Origin: Methanofollis sp.
Lineage (GTDB): Archaea; Halobacteriota; Methanomicrobia; Methanomicrobiales; Methanofollaceae
Direction: 5' to 3'
DNA length: 37,640 nt
NCBI RefSeq assembly: GCF_028702905.1
Contig: NZ_JAQVNX010000011.1
Coordinates: forward strand, 1-37,640
The notes beneath the pieces were generated by a model. That model was not told where the DNA came from, did no database searches, and saw nothing but the letters and a program-made list of their open reading frames with translations. Made by a program: the position numbers and the translations under genes. Shown one piece after another: positions 16,239 through 23,783 of the stretch (position 1 is the stretch's first letter; each line of letters begins with the position of its first letter).

Positions 16239-16661
16239 TCATTTGCCGTCTTCACGCGAGAGGGCGTCAAGGATCTTGTACGAGTTGAGCATCCTGTTGA
16301 ATGAGGTGGCAAGTTCGCCGATCTCGTCGTTGGTCATGACCTTCACCTCAGAGTTCCGCAGGTCGCCCATGGAGACGCTCCTCGCCACCTCGGAGAGTTG
16401 AGTGATGGGACTTGTGATGCTTGTTGCAAGGAAGAAGCTCCACATCACCACAAGGCCGAGAGTCACGAGAGTGAGGAGGAAGACCGTCCCGGGCAGGCCG
16501 ATTGCTGCCACGATACCCTCGGTGTCGCCCATGGAAATGAGGCCGATGAGCGCGATCGGGAGCACTGCCACAAAGAGCATGCTCACGAAGAGTTTGTAGA
16601 AGATCGGGATCTGGAGGGTGATGCTCCGCCCCGTCGTGCCGGACTTGATCGAACCTTCCAT
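16239..16661 (-). CDS. membrane protein with two transmembrane helices and a HAMP domain
   Basis: A 140-residue protein: a short N-terminal tail, two hydrophobic helices (about 23-44 and 55-78) with only a short loop between them, and then a HAMP linker (about 79-131, SITSPITQLSEVARSVSMGDL ... DEIGELATSFNRML). The protein stops a few residues after HAMP. It has no external sensor domain and no kinase, cyclase or methyl-accepting output. It could be a membrane-state sensor or anchor that signals through partner proteins. The two roadblock genes downstream on the same strand are the obvious candidates. A TATA-like element at 16683-16692 implies a very short leader. It begins the cluster HAMP, 44-aa frame, roadblock, roadblock-like, perhaps running on into pepN. 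Confidence 0.82.
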   Translation of the reverse strand: MEGSIKSGTTGRSITLQIPIFYKLFVSMLFVAVLPIALIGLISMGDTEGIVAAIGLPGTVFLLTLVTLGLVVMWSFFLATSITSPITQLSEVARSVSMGDLRNSEVKVMTNDEIGELATSFNRMLNSYKILDALSREDGK

Positions 16662-16682
16662 ACTCAGATATTTACACGCTCC

Positions 16683-16692
16683 AAATTTAAAT
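16683..16692 (-). promoter_or_regulatory. TATA box of the HAMP/roadblock cluster
   Basis: AAATTTAAAT, about 26 nt upstream of the HAMP-gene ATG (16661) on the minus strand. It lies in an AT-rich 156-bp gap that also holds, next to the RND stop, a T-rich tract (minus strand, 16797-16806) likely to end the RND transcript. The spacing predicts a nearly leaderless mRNA. Confidence 0.5.
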
Positions 16693-16817
16693 GTTATGAT
16701 TTTTGGTTCGAGGCATTTTTTACTAAATTATAAATTAATAAGTATTTGCTCGGCGTACGCAGGGACCAAAAGATGCAATGATAAAAATACGGCTCAGGAA
16801 AAAAGGAAAACGGGAGA

Positions 16818-19052
16818 TTACTCATTCTCGGCCTTAGATGCAGGATTACGGGACGAACGCCCTATCAGGGAGAGCACGGCAGGCATCACGATGATCGCAC
16901 CGATCAGGGAGAAGCCCACCGTGATCACGGTGACCACGCCGAAATTCTGGATGATATTAAAGGTGGAGAGGATGAGCGCCGAGAAGCCGAAGACCGTGGT
17001 CATGCCTGAGACGGTGATCGCCGTCCCGATCTGGGAGACGCTCTGCTGGATCGCATCATAGAGTTCCCTCCCCTTCTCCCGCTCCTCGTAGAAGCGCTCC
17101 ATGATCAGGATGGTGTACTCCGAGGCCACGCCGATGGTCATCGAGCCCAGGCAGGCCGTCAGTGGCGTGTAGTCGATGCCGAGGGCATACATGATCAGCC
17201 CGTTCCAGCCGACGATCATGATGATCGGGACCAGCGGCGACACAGCCTTCCCGATCTTCCGGTACACGAGGAAGAGGAATGTCAGGATCAGCCCGAAGCC
17301 AAGGATTGTCATCTGCGTCTTCCCCGTCTCGATATCGTCGATCAGGGTCGTGAACAACTCCAGGTTGCCAGTCGGTTCGGCGACGATCCCGACAGGCGGC
17401 TTCTCCCAGGCAATGTCCTTCCGCACCTTCGTGACCAGGCTCTTCGCCTGTTCCATCTCCATTTTGGTGAGGGAGAACTGGACGACTGCCCCCATGTTTC
17501 CGGCAAGATATTTATTCTTCGTTTCATCAGGGATCCGGTCGAGGACGGCCCGTGCCTCGGCGTCGGTCTGCGGCATCGCCCCGTTGTTGTACCGGAGGAT
17601 CTCGGTGATGATGCTGGTTACGCCGGTGATCTGGGCATTTTCCTTCACCTCGTAGTCCGAGAACCCCTGCATCCACTGCAAACTTTCGAGAGAGGTGACA
17701 TCGTCGCCCCTGATATAGATTGGGAGAGTCTGGGTCGAGCCCATGGTCCGGACGATCTTTTTCAGGTCCACGACCGCCGGCATGTCAGAGGGGACGAAGG
17801 TCTGCTCGTCCGTGCTGATCCTGATTTCGCTATCCATCTCGACACCGATGAAGGCGACGAGGCCGAGGATAATGAGGATAGGGATAGGGTTCTTTGCAAT
17901 CTTCACCGCAAGGTTCCCGAGGAACTGGTTGTATGCCTCAGTCGCCCCGCTGTTGGCGACATTTCCCTCTTTTTTCGGCCGGTATTTTACAAGCACACCA
18001 AAGGTCGGGACAGCGATGAGGGCGGTAAGATAGCACATCATCACGCCGATGACGCAGACCATCCCGAAACTCCGCACCATGGGGACGGGCGAGATCCCCA
18101 TGGCGACAAAGCCCATGGAGGTGGAGAGCATCGCATACAGGACTGAGGGGCCGGTCTTCGTGATCGTCGTGATCACCGACTCGTCGATCGGGGCGAGGCG
18201 CCGCTCCTCCTCGAACCGAGAGTGGAACTGGATCGCGTAGTCAATCCCGATGCCGATGAGCACGGGGAAGGCGCCGATGGTTGCCATGTTGATGTGGATC
18301 CCGACAACCCCCATCAGCCCGAAGGTGAAGATGAGGCCGGTGGCCACGATCGCCACAGGGAGGAGGCGGTACCTGACATGGGAGAAGAGGAGGCCGACGG
18401 CAAGGATCATGAGGAGCATCGCGGCCCCGATGAGGACGCCCATCGAGGCGCCCATCTCCTGTTTCATCTGCTGGGCAAAGGCAGGGTCTCCGCTGACCGT
18501 AACCCCGACGCCCGGCGGAGGACTGGATATCGCCACAACTGAGGCAATGGAGTTGAGCACGTTCTCCCTGACGTCGGAGGAGACGCCAGGATCGAGGGTG
18601 ATGATTGCAATGGTCATCATGTTCGAGGGGACGTAGCGCTCCATGATCTCGGGTGGGACCAGTGCCTTCGCTCTCTGCACCTCCGCAGCAGATGTCGGCA
18701 GGGTGCCGCCATTCACCTGCCTGACCAGGTCAGTGATACTCCGCGTCGAATCAACGTACTGTTCATCGGCGATGTCGGCCTGGAGTCGGTCTATATACGC
18801 GAGCACGTCGGGGTTGAGGACATCGTCGGTCTCGACAAGGAGCATGATGCTATCCGACATGAAGGAGTCGGCGTACTTGTCGAAGAGCATCCCGCGGGTG
18901 GTGGTCTTGTCTATATAGGTATCAGACCCGGTCTCCATCGAGACGAGGCCCATGCCGTAGAAGGCCACAAGCAATGCGGCGACGAAGAATCCAGCAACCA
19001 CCGCGGGGTGCCTGACAATCATATCTGCAATAATCTGGTAGGGGGATTTCAC
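16818..19052 (-). CDS. RND-superfamily transporter, HAE3/MMPL type
   Basis: Polytopic membrane protein of 744 aa with two similar halves, each one helix, a large outer loop and then a block of about five helices. This is the HAE3/MMPL-like form of RND proteins found in archaea, roughly two-thirds the length of AcrB. Conserved stretches are GIGIDYAIQFHSRFEEER in the first half and TIGVASEYTILIMERFYEER in the second, the segments that follow TM4-type helices. Likely role: proton-driven export of hydrophobic or lipid-like compounds; the substrate is unknown. GTG 19052 is chosen since GGAGGT (19064-19059) lies 6 nt upstream; the longer frame to 19124 would include promoter sequence. No periplasmic adaptor or outer-membrane gene is nearby, as expected for an archaeon. 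Confidence 0.9.
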   Translation of the reverse strand: MKSPYQIIADMIVRHPAVVAGFFVAALLVAFYGMGLVSMETGSDTYIDKTTTRGMLFDKYADSFMSDSIMLLVETDDVLNPDVLAYIDRLQADIADEQYVDSTRSITDLVRQVNGGTLPTSAAEVQRAKALVPPEIMERYVPSNMMTIAIITLDPGVSSDVRENVLNSIASVVAISSPPPGVGVTVSGDPAFAQQMKQEMGASMGVLIGAAMLLMILAVGLLFSHVRYRLLPVAIVATGLIFTFGLMGVVGIHINMATIGAFPVLIGIGIDYAIQFHSRFEEERRLAPIDESVITTITKTGPSVLYAMLSTSMGFVAMGISPVPMVRSFGMVCVIGVMMCYLTALIAVPTFGVLVKYRPKKEGNVANSGATEAYNQFLGNLAVKIAKNPIPILIILGLVAFIGVEMDSEIRISTDEQTFVPSDMPAVVDLKKIVRTMGSTQTLPIYIRGDDVTSLESLQWMQGFSDYEVKENAQITGVTSIITEILRYNNGAMPQTDAEARAVLDRIPDETKNKYLAGNMGAVVQFSLTKMEMEQAKSLVTKVRKDIAWEKPPVGIVAEPTGNLELFTTLIDDIETGKTQMTILGFGLILTFLFLVYRKIGKAVSPLVPIIMIVGWNGLIMYALGIDYTPLTACLGSMTIGVASEYTILIMERFYEEREKGRELYDAIQQSVSQIGTAITVSGMTTVFGFSALILSTFNIIQNFGVVTVITVGFSLIGAIIVMPAVLSLIGRSSRNPASKAENE

Positions 19053-19093
19053 ACCGCGACCTCCGTCATGCCTAGAGATTGTCCCGGCGTACA

Positions 19094-19126
19094 GATATAT
19101 CATTTGTTGCGAACAAGACAACAAAT
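19094..19126 (-). promoter_or_regulatory. RND promoter with operator-like inverted repeat
   Basis: A perfect 8-bp inverted repeat, ATTTGTTG (19102-19109) and CAACAAAT (19119-19126), lies directly upstream of the TATA-like GATATATC (19094-19101) on the minus strand, where TFB would bind. Inside it TTGTT-GCG-AACAA forms a second palindrome, so there are three TTGTT/AACAA half-sites. This is the layout of a TetR- or MarR-type repressor site; no regulator gene is next to it. Confidence 0.6.
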
Positions 19127-19219
19127 TCGGATGAGGACACAGGGGTCATCCCTCTCTCAAATACATACCTGAGGACACGATAGGAGGGCTCTGGAGAATT
19201 TCTGGCTCTGGAAGATCGG

Positions 19220-19402
19220 TGGCGGGGTGTTCACCCCCTGATCCCCCTTCAGGATAGAGATGGGATGGTAGTCTCCGTCTTCATGATCTCCTCATCTGTC
19301 TTCCCTCGTTCTATCCTAAGTTGGGGGTCTGGGTGGGGGGTGAAATCCCGGTACGTTTTTCGAGCAGAGCCCCGGGGGAACACGAGGGGAAAGGCAGTGG
19401 AT
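19220..19402. repeat. dispersed structured repeat, copy R3 (diverged)
   Basis: Diverged copy: GGCGGGGTGTTCACCCCC stem, ATCCCCC..AGGATAGAGATGGGATGG, CTGTCTTCCCTCGTTCTATCC, GGGGGTCTGGGTGGGG, a reduced internal hairpin with GAAA...TTTC, and the closing GGGAAAGGCAGTGGA. It occupies most of the 489-base gap between the RND gene and the glycosidase gene. I see no gene in the rest of that gap. Confidence 0.75.
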
Positions 19403-19541
19403 CCGCGCTCTCCCTGTGGGATCAGAGATGTCACCCTGGCTAGAGGAGGATTTACCCTGAAAAACCCGTGCAGGATTTTTCAAAGAACCGCCTGAAACGA
19501 ACGTTTCATGAGTGATTCAACAAAGCCGATACGAGCACTCC

Positions 19542-20759
19542 TCAACTCCACTGCATCCCGCGTTTCAGGAAAAGTTCCTCGTAGTCCTTGTAGGCCATGA
19601 TATACTCGGCATGGGGCCAGATGAGAGGATATACCACATAGGCAAAACCTTCGGACCACTTCGGGTGGTCCTTGATCCCGTCGATCATCACCATCTTGTC
19701 GTCCCTCAAAATGCCGGAAGAGCGGAAGAGGTCGACCCACTCCTCGAAGCGTGCGATTGTCGAGATGTGCTCGGGAAACATGTACTCGTGGGCGATGTCC
19801 AGAACCCAGCCGAGGTACACCTCGGCCCGGTCATAGTCGCCGATATGGATAAAGTGCCGCGCCAGCTGGCAGGTGAAGTGCGGCCAGGGGCCGTAACCGC
19901 CGTTGTTGCGGTCCCATGACTCGGGGTATCGGTTGATGCCGCCCAGTTCGCGGTCCCAGAGGGCGGCGTCCAGTCTCCGGACCGTGTTGATCACCCGCAG
20001 GTCGCGGTTCTTCAGCAGCCCGAAATAGGCCGGGGCGTACTCGGCCACATCAGGCTCAAAGATCACCGAGGCAAAGGGGTCGTAGCCGAGGGGTTTGCTC
20101 CCCTTCTCCTTGATCCGGATCGCCTTGACAAAGGTGCGCCTCCTCGCGCTGTACAGGCATCGGAGGATGCTCTGCTTGACCAGTTCGGCCTGCCGCGCCC
20201 AATCCCCCACCTCCTTCCCGAGGTGCTGCCCCATCTTCACCGCTTCGAGGATGCCGGCGCAGCAGGCCGAGTTCGCATAGATCTCAAACCCGTGCTCGTA
20301 GGCAGGGTACTCATGGATGCTGTTGATTGTGTGAATCAGGTGGATCTCGTCGTTCTTGTTCCGCAGGATGAAGGTGACCGCGTCGGCCACGTTCTTCCAG
20401 AACTCTTCGGCGATATCGTAGCCGTGGAGTTCGGAATATTTGCCGAGTGCGTAGAGGGCGACACCATTGCAGTCGATCTGGAGTTCCTTGTAACTGGTGT
20501 CCATGCCGTCCACATTGCACCGCTGGGGGAACTCGCCTGTCGGTTTCTGGGCCGAGAGAATAAACCGCAGGGCCCTCCTGCTCTCCTCGACAAGGCCGGC
20601 CCGCAACGCCCCAAGCGTGACGATCGAGTGGTCCCGCACGTAGATGAAGGGATAGCGCGTGCCCGGCGGGCTGGCATAAAAACCACCATTCGCATGCTGG
20701 TTCTTCTTTATAACCTCGATGCTCGACTGGTACAATTTCCCGGCTTCCTGCAAATTCAT
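19542..20759 (-). CDS. six-hairpin glycosidase, GH15-like
   Basis: A cytosolic alpha/alpha-toroid glycoside hydrolase of 405 aa related to glucoamylases (GH15-like). Recognisable parts are YPFIYVRDHSIV (about 36-47), the counterpart of the substrate-binding W-RD loop; a repeated helix pattern; RYPESWDRNNGGYGPWPHF; and EYMFPEHIS, placed like the catalytic-base loop of GH15. No signal peptide is present. It is the last gene of the GpgS operon, 9 nt after the 160-aa gene. By context it may hydrolyse or trim a glucosyl solute (glucosylglycerate) or glycogen; the sequence does not decide. ATG 20759 follows a GGTGG-like site. Confidence 0.72.
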   Translation of the reverse strand: MNLQEAGKLYQSSIEVIKKNQHANGGFYASPPGTRYPFIYVRDHSIVTLGALRAGLVEESRRALRFILSAQKPTGEFPQRCNVDGMDTSYKELQIDCNGVALYALGKYSELHGYDIAEEFWKNVADAVTFILRNKNDEIHLIHTINSIHEYPAYEHGFEIYANSACCAGILEAVKMGQHLGKEVGDWARQAELVKQSILRCLYSARRRTFVKAIRIKEKGSKPLGYDPFASVIFEPDVAEYAPAYFGLLKNRDLRVINTVRRLDAALWDRELGGINRYPESWDRNNGGYGPWPHFTCQLARHFIHIGDYDRAEVYLGWVLDIAHEYMFPEHISTIARFEEWVDLFRSSGILRDDKMVMIDGIKDHPKWSEGFAYVVYPLIWPHAEYIMAYKDYEELFLKRGMQWS

Positions 20760-20768
20760 ACGCCACCA

Positions 20769-21251
20769 TCACTGGAACTTGAAAATACAGGCCACCTTCT
20801 TCATCATCTCGTCCACTTCAGCCCTCCCGAGGCCGGCATTGACGATGGCATCGTCGTTGTAGACGGTCGCCCCCGCAGGATTGGCATCGCTTGCAAGGTG
20901 GAGCGAGGTCTTCTTGCCGGCCATCTCGGCACGCTTCGCCCGCAAGCAGTGGTGAAAGAGGCAGAAGATGTTGGAGACCGCAAGGCTCCTCCTCATCTCG
21001 ATGAGCATTCCGAACTCCTCGGGTTCTTCCCCAAACTCCTCGACGAACTCCTGGACAACGCTGAAAAACGGGCAGATATGGAGGACGTTCACCCCACCCA
21101 TCGGATCCCCTTCAAGGCCTGCCCCCTCTCGTTCACCGAGTGCCGAGGCAATGGCTTCTATCCAGGCGATCGTCTTTTCAGGCCCCTGCGACCTGACACT
21201 CTCGACAATTGCCAGAAGAAACGACGTCACCAGAACCTGTTTCACATCCAT
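20769..21251 (-). CDS. unknown protein (160 aa) in the GpgS operon
   Basis: I do not recognise the family. It is a soluble, mostly helical protein. It has a cysteine/histidine-rich middle (HICPF at about 59-63; IFCLFHHCLRAKR near 96-108) and a C-terminal CIFKF, which together could bind a metal. The pattern of an N-terminal helical region, a conserved Cys-Pro and a later Cys-x-x-x-Cys loosely recalls V4R or ATC-hydrolase-like small-molecule domains, but not enough to assign. ATG 21251 is chosen (GGGGT 6 nt upstream); GTG 21254 is in frame. It lies 42 nt after the phosphatase and 9 nt before the glycosidase, so it is very likely co-transcribed with both. Confidence 0.7.
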   Translation of the reverse strand: MDVKQVLVTSFLLAIVESVRSQGPEKTIAWIEAIASALGEREGAGLEGDPMGGVNVLHICPFFSVVQEFVEEFGEEPEEFGMLIEMRRSLAVSNIFCLFHHCLRAKRAEMAGKKTSLHLASDANPAGATVYNDDAIVNAGLGRAEVDEMMKKVACIFKFQ

Positions 21252-21293
21252 CACGATACCCCGGGGTGCATCCCATCAGGTATTGCATGGATT

Positions 21294-22091
21294 TTATATT
21301 TTTTCCAGCATCTTGACGACCGCCCGGTTCCAGCCCTCAGGGCCCACACCGTCGGCATGCACCACCTCCTGGCCAGCTTTTTCGTACGACCCGTCGGGCT
21401 TCTGGACCAGTATGGGGATGTCTGTCGCCGCAAGCATGGGAAGATCGTTTCTGCTGTCGCCAAGGCCGACAGTCGTCACCGTCCCGTACTCCTCCCTGAA
21501 GAGAGCGGCAAGGAGAGAGACGGCCCTGCCCTTGTCATTATCGCCGGTCAGGTGGAAGTACCGGCCGCCCCGCGTGTGCCTGAGGCCCCGGGCTTCGATC
21601 TCCCCGAGGACCGCCTCGACACAGGCGGGATCGGGGATGACAAAGGGTTCGTCATACTCCCTCATCCTGGCCAGACGTGCCGATGCACGGTCCAGCCCCG
21701 CGTCATGGGCGACCTCCTCGACGGTCATGTCCCCGAAACCTATGACTTTGCACCCGGTCTTCGACCGAATTTCCCTGATGGCCGCCCGCAGACGACCGTA
21801 GGGCGCGCCGAGTTCTATCACCAGATAGCCCCCGGCCTCACGGGTGTGGCCGACAGGCACGGTGAAGTAGCCGCGGGGGATGAAAACTGCTCCCCCGTTC
21901 TCGCTGATGAACGGGTCCGAGACACCCAGTTTATCCCTGACGACCTCGATCTCGGCTCTTGTCTTGCTCGTGCAGATGACAAGAGGGCACCTCTTCAGGG
22001 AGAGGAGGCGGAGTGCCGGGGCCGCGGCGGCAAAAGAATACGTGTCGTGGTCCAGGAGTGTCCCGTCCAGATCGGTGAATATGACGTGGAT
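21294..22091 (-). CDS. mannosyl/glucosyl-3-phosphoglycerate phosphatase (HAD, MPGP family), non-canonical start
   Basis: HAD-superfamily phosphatase that removes the phosphate from glycosyl-3-phosphoglycerate, the second step of glucosylglycerate or mannosylglycerate synthesis. Motif I is FTDLDGTLLD (nucleophile Asp7, Asp9 in my numbering), motif II VICTSKTRAE, then SENGGAVFIPRGYF, typical of the MPGP family, a lysine in DNDKGRA, and motif IV GLGDSRNDLPML. The protein of about 265 aa is full length. The first ATG/GTG/TTG codons in this frame come far after motif I, and none occurs upstream to beyond the end of the gpgS gene. I place the start at ATC 22091 (MHVIFTDLDG); ATA 22082 is another candidate. 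It begins 17 nt after the gpgS stop, next to a seven-G run. Confidence 0.8.
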   Translation of the reverse strand: MHVIFTDLDGTLLDHDTYSFAAAAPALRLLSLKRCPLVICTSKTRAEIEVVRDKLGVSDPFISENGGAVFIPRGYFTVPVGHTREAGGYLVIELGAPYGRLRAAIREIRSKTGCKVIGFGDMTVEEVAHDAGLDRASARLARMREYDEPFVIPDPACVEAVLGEIEARGLRHTRGGRYFHLTGDNDKGRAVSLLAALFREEYGTVTTVGLGDSRNDLPMLAATDIPILVQKPDGSYEKAGQEVVHADGVGPEGWNRAVVKMLEKI

Positions 22092-22108
22092 GCTCTCCCC
22101 CCCGGCCC

Positions 22109-23320
22109 CTACTCCCTGATGATATTCTCGTCCTCGATGATCGTCCTGATCAGTTTGTGCCTGAGCCGCGGGATGGCCGAACTAGCCCTGAGCCAGTCAG
22201 GGATCTGCGCATGTGCAGGTGAGATCAGGTACTCGTTCCCGGCCTCTACGATGACCCTCTCGAAACGATCGATGTAATGCTCCTCATCGTGCCGGTTGTA
22301 CCGGATCTGGTTGCAGATCGCATCGGTGTGGTACTGCCGCAGGCGGTCCTGCGCCGTCCTCCGGTAGAGCACCCTGAGGCTGGTGAGAAAAGCCGGGGAG
22401 ATCTCGTAGCCGTCGACCTCGGTCATCGCCCGCAGGAGAGTGACCAGGATGTCCCCGGCCATCTTCAGCAGCCCTTCAGTCCTGCCGGCGCCGATCAGTT
22501 TGTGTTTGTGGTCGTAATAGCCGAGGTCGGTCTGGCAGATCCGTTTCTTCACCACCGACCTGTACACCTCGTAGAGGGTGCCGATCTCAAGCCCCCAGTC
22601 CATGGGGATCCTGATGTTCAGGGCCAGGTCCGAGGTGAGAGCGATCTCCCCGGCAAGGGGGTACCGGAAACTGCGCAGGTACCGCAGGATGTCAGACTGA
22701 TGACCGGTTTTTACCTGGAGGGAATCGATCAGGGGGTTGAGAAAGAGGCGCGTCACCCTGCCGTAGAAGGTGGCGCGGCCGTCGCCCAGGCGGGCATAAT
22801 ACCCCTTGTTGAAGAAGTAGTCAAGGTCAGGGTTCACCAGGGGGAAGGCGAGTTTCATCGGGATCTCGCAGGAATAGTTCAGGATGTCGGCGTCGTGCAT
22901 GACGACGGCATAGGCGTCCACCGACGCGGCGCCGAGGGCCAGCCAGGTGTCCCTCCCCTTGCCCTGAATACCGAGGTCTATCCCTTCCTTCCCGAGGTCG
23001 CCGATGATCGCCTCGATGCCCGGGCTGTTGCACCACATGACCCGGTGAGGGCGCTCCAGCGAGTTGAAGAAGTGTGACGCCGATCTGAACTCCTCCTCTG
23101 ACCGGGCGTAGAGTGCCACCAGCACATTGTTCAGGAATGTCGCCTTGTTCAGTTCGGCGACGATGCCGGGCAACGCGCCATGACTGAGATCGCCGTAGGC
23201 CAGCGGCAGCACCAGGTTGATCGGCCTCTCTTCCTTGAGGTCTTCGAGAAACCTCAGGGTTCTCGACTTCTCATACCCGAAATCATGGATCGTCGTGATC
23301 GGCCCCTGATCGAAATCCAT
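22109..23320 (-). CDS. gpgS: glucosyl-3-phosphoglycerate synthase (GT81)
   Basis: Family GT81 glycosyltransferase joining glucose from NDP-glucose to 3-phosphoglycerate (EC 2.4.1.266), the first step to glucosylglycerate, a compatible solute. The 403-residue protein opens with ITTIHDFG, then RPINLVLPLAYGD, a GKGRDTWLALG loop and the metal/nucleotide-binding HDAD (142-145). FFNKGYYARL, FRYPLAGEIALTSDLALNIRIP and DWGLEIGTLYEVYR follow, all typical of GpgS. ATG 23320 is fixed by CGGAGGGGGG shortly upstream; the longer frame lacks support. It is the first gene of the operon gpgS, phosphatase, unknown, glycosidase. Sugar specificity (glucose over mannose) is inferred from family resemblance. Confidence 0.88.
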   Translation of the reverse strand: MDFDQGPITTIHDFGYEKSRTLRFLEDLKEERPINLVLPLAYGDLSHGALPGIVAELNKATFLNNVLVALYARSEEEFRSASHFFNSLERPHRVMWCNSPGIEAIIGDLGKEGIDLGIQGKGRDTWLALGAASVDAYAVVMHDADILNYSCEIPMKLAFPLVNPDLDYFFNKGYYARLGDGRATFYGRVTRLFLNPLIDSLQVKTGHQSDILRYLRSFRYPLAGEIALTSDLALNIRIPMDWGLEIGTLYEVYRSVVKKRICQTDLGYYDHKHKLIGAGRTEGLLKMAGDILVTLLRAMTEVDGYEISPAFLTSLRVLYRRTAQDRLRQYHTDAICNQIRYNRHDEEHYIDRFERVIVEAGNEYLISPAHAQIPDWLRASSAIPRLRHKLIRTIIEDENIIRE

Positions 23321-23457
23321 CGAACCCCCCTCCGAGCAGGCGCATATATCACGACTTTTATATTTATATCCACCCCTGCGGCAGGACATGGACGACTGAA
23401 TTGAGAAGACAGAATAGGATAAGGCAATCAAACACCGGGAAAGGCGATAAAAACGAA

Positions 23458-23542
23458 TGCGAGGGAAGGGATTCGAACCCTCGAATGCCTGCGCAATTAG
23501 GCCCTGAACCTAACGCCTTTGACCTGGCTTGGCTACCCTCGC
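23458..23542 (-). tRNA. tRNA-Leu, anticodon CAG
   Basis: A class II tRNA of 85 nt: acceptor GCGAGGG pairing with CCCTCGC, a D-arm starting GCCAAGCC, an anticodon arm TTAGG-TTCAGGG-CCTAA with anticodon CAG (plus strand 23504-23506), a 14-nt variable arm, a T-arm with GGGTTCGAATCCC and discriminator A. The long variable arm and anticodon give leucine (codon CUG). No intron is present and CCA is not encoded. A TATA element ATATCTTTATTTC (23579-23567, minus) lies about 25-35 nt upstream. Confidence 0.95.
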
Positions 23543-23731
23543 GCTAATAACTGTTCTCACTCAACTGAAATAAAGATATGCCTCGCCCCTGCCTCCCGGC
23601 CGCCTCACACAGGCAGGATGAGAGGTGATAGGCGGGGCCTCGCAGAAAGGGGCAGGAGAGTATGGATCCGGTCTTCGGTCAGCTGAAAAAACCGCCAAAT
23701 TCTTCGCCAATGCCGGGAGGGTGCTTCGTAT

Positions 23732-23742
23732 CATAAATATTT
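23732..23742 (+). promoter_or_regulatory. TATA box of the TBP gene
   Basis: CATAAATATTT, about 50 nt before the TBP start codon, predicts a transcription start near 23765 and a leader of about 20 nt. A second AT-rich run (GTATATTA, 23776-23783) abuts the start codon. It may be a site for autoregulation by TBP; that is inference. Confidence 0.45.
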
Positions 23743-23783
23743 CCCGTTAGTATTATAGTGCCGGCGGATGCACACGTATATTA

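Noticed and set aside
20223-22277. A 684-codon plus-strand open frame opposite the glucosylglycerate operon
   Set aside because: It spans four minus-strand genes or parts of them and shows no recognisable protein pattern; the minus-strand frames carry clear GpgS, HAD and glycosidase motifs.
23458-23542. A link between tRNA-Leu(CAG) and the CTG start of the roadblock gene
   Set aside because: Initiation at CTG uses initiator tRNA by near-cognate pairing; presence of the elongator tRNA in the same window is a coincidence.
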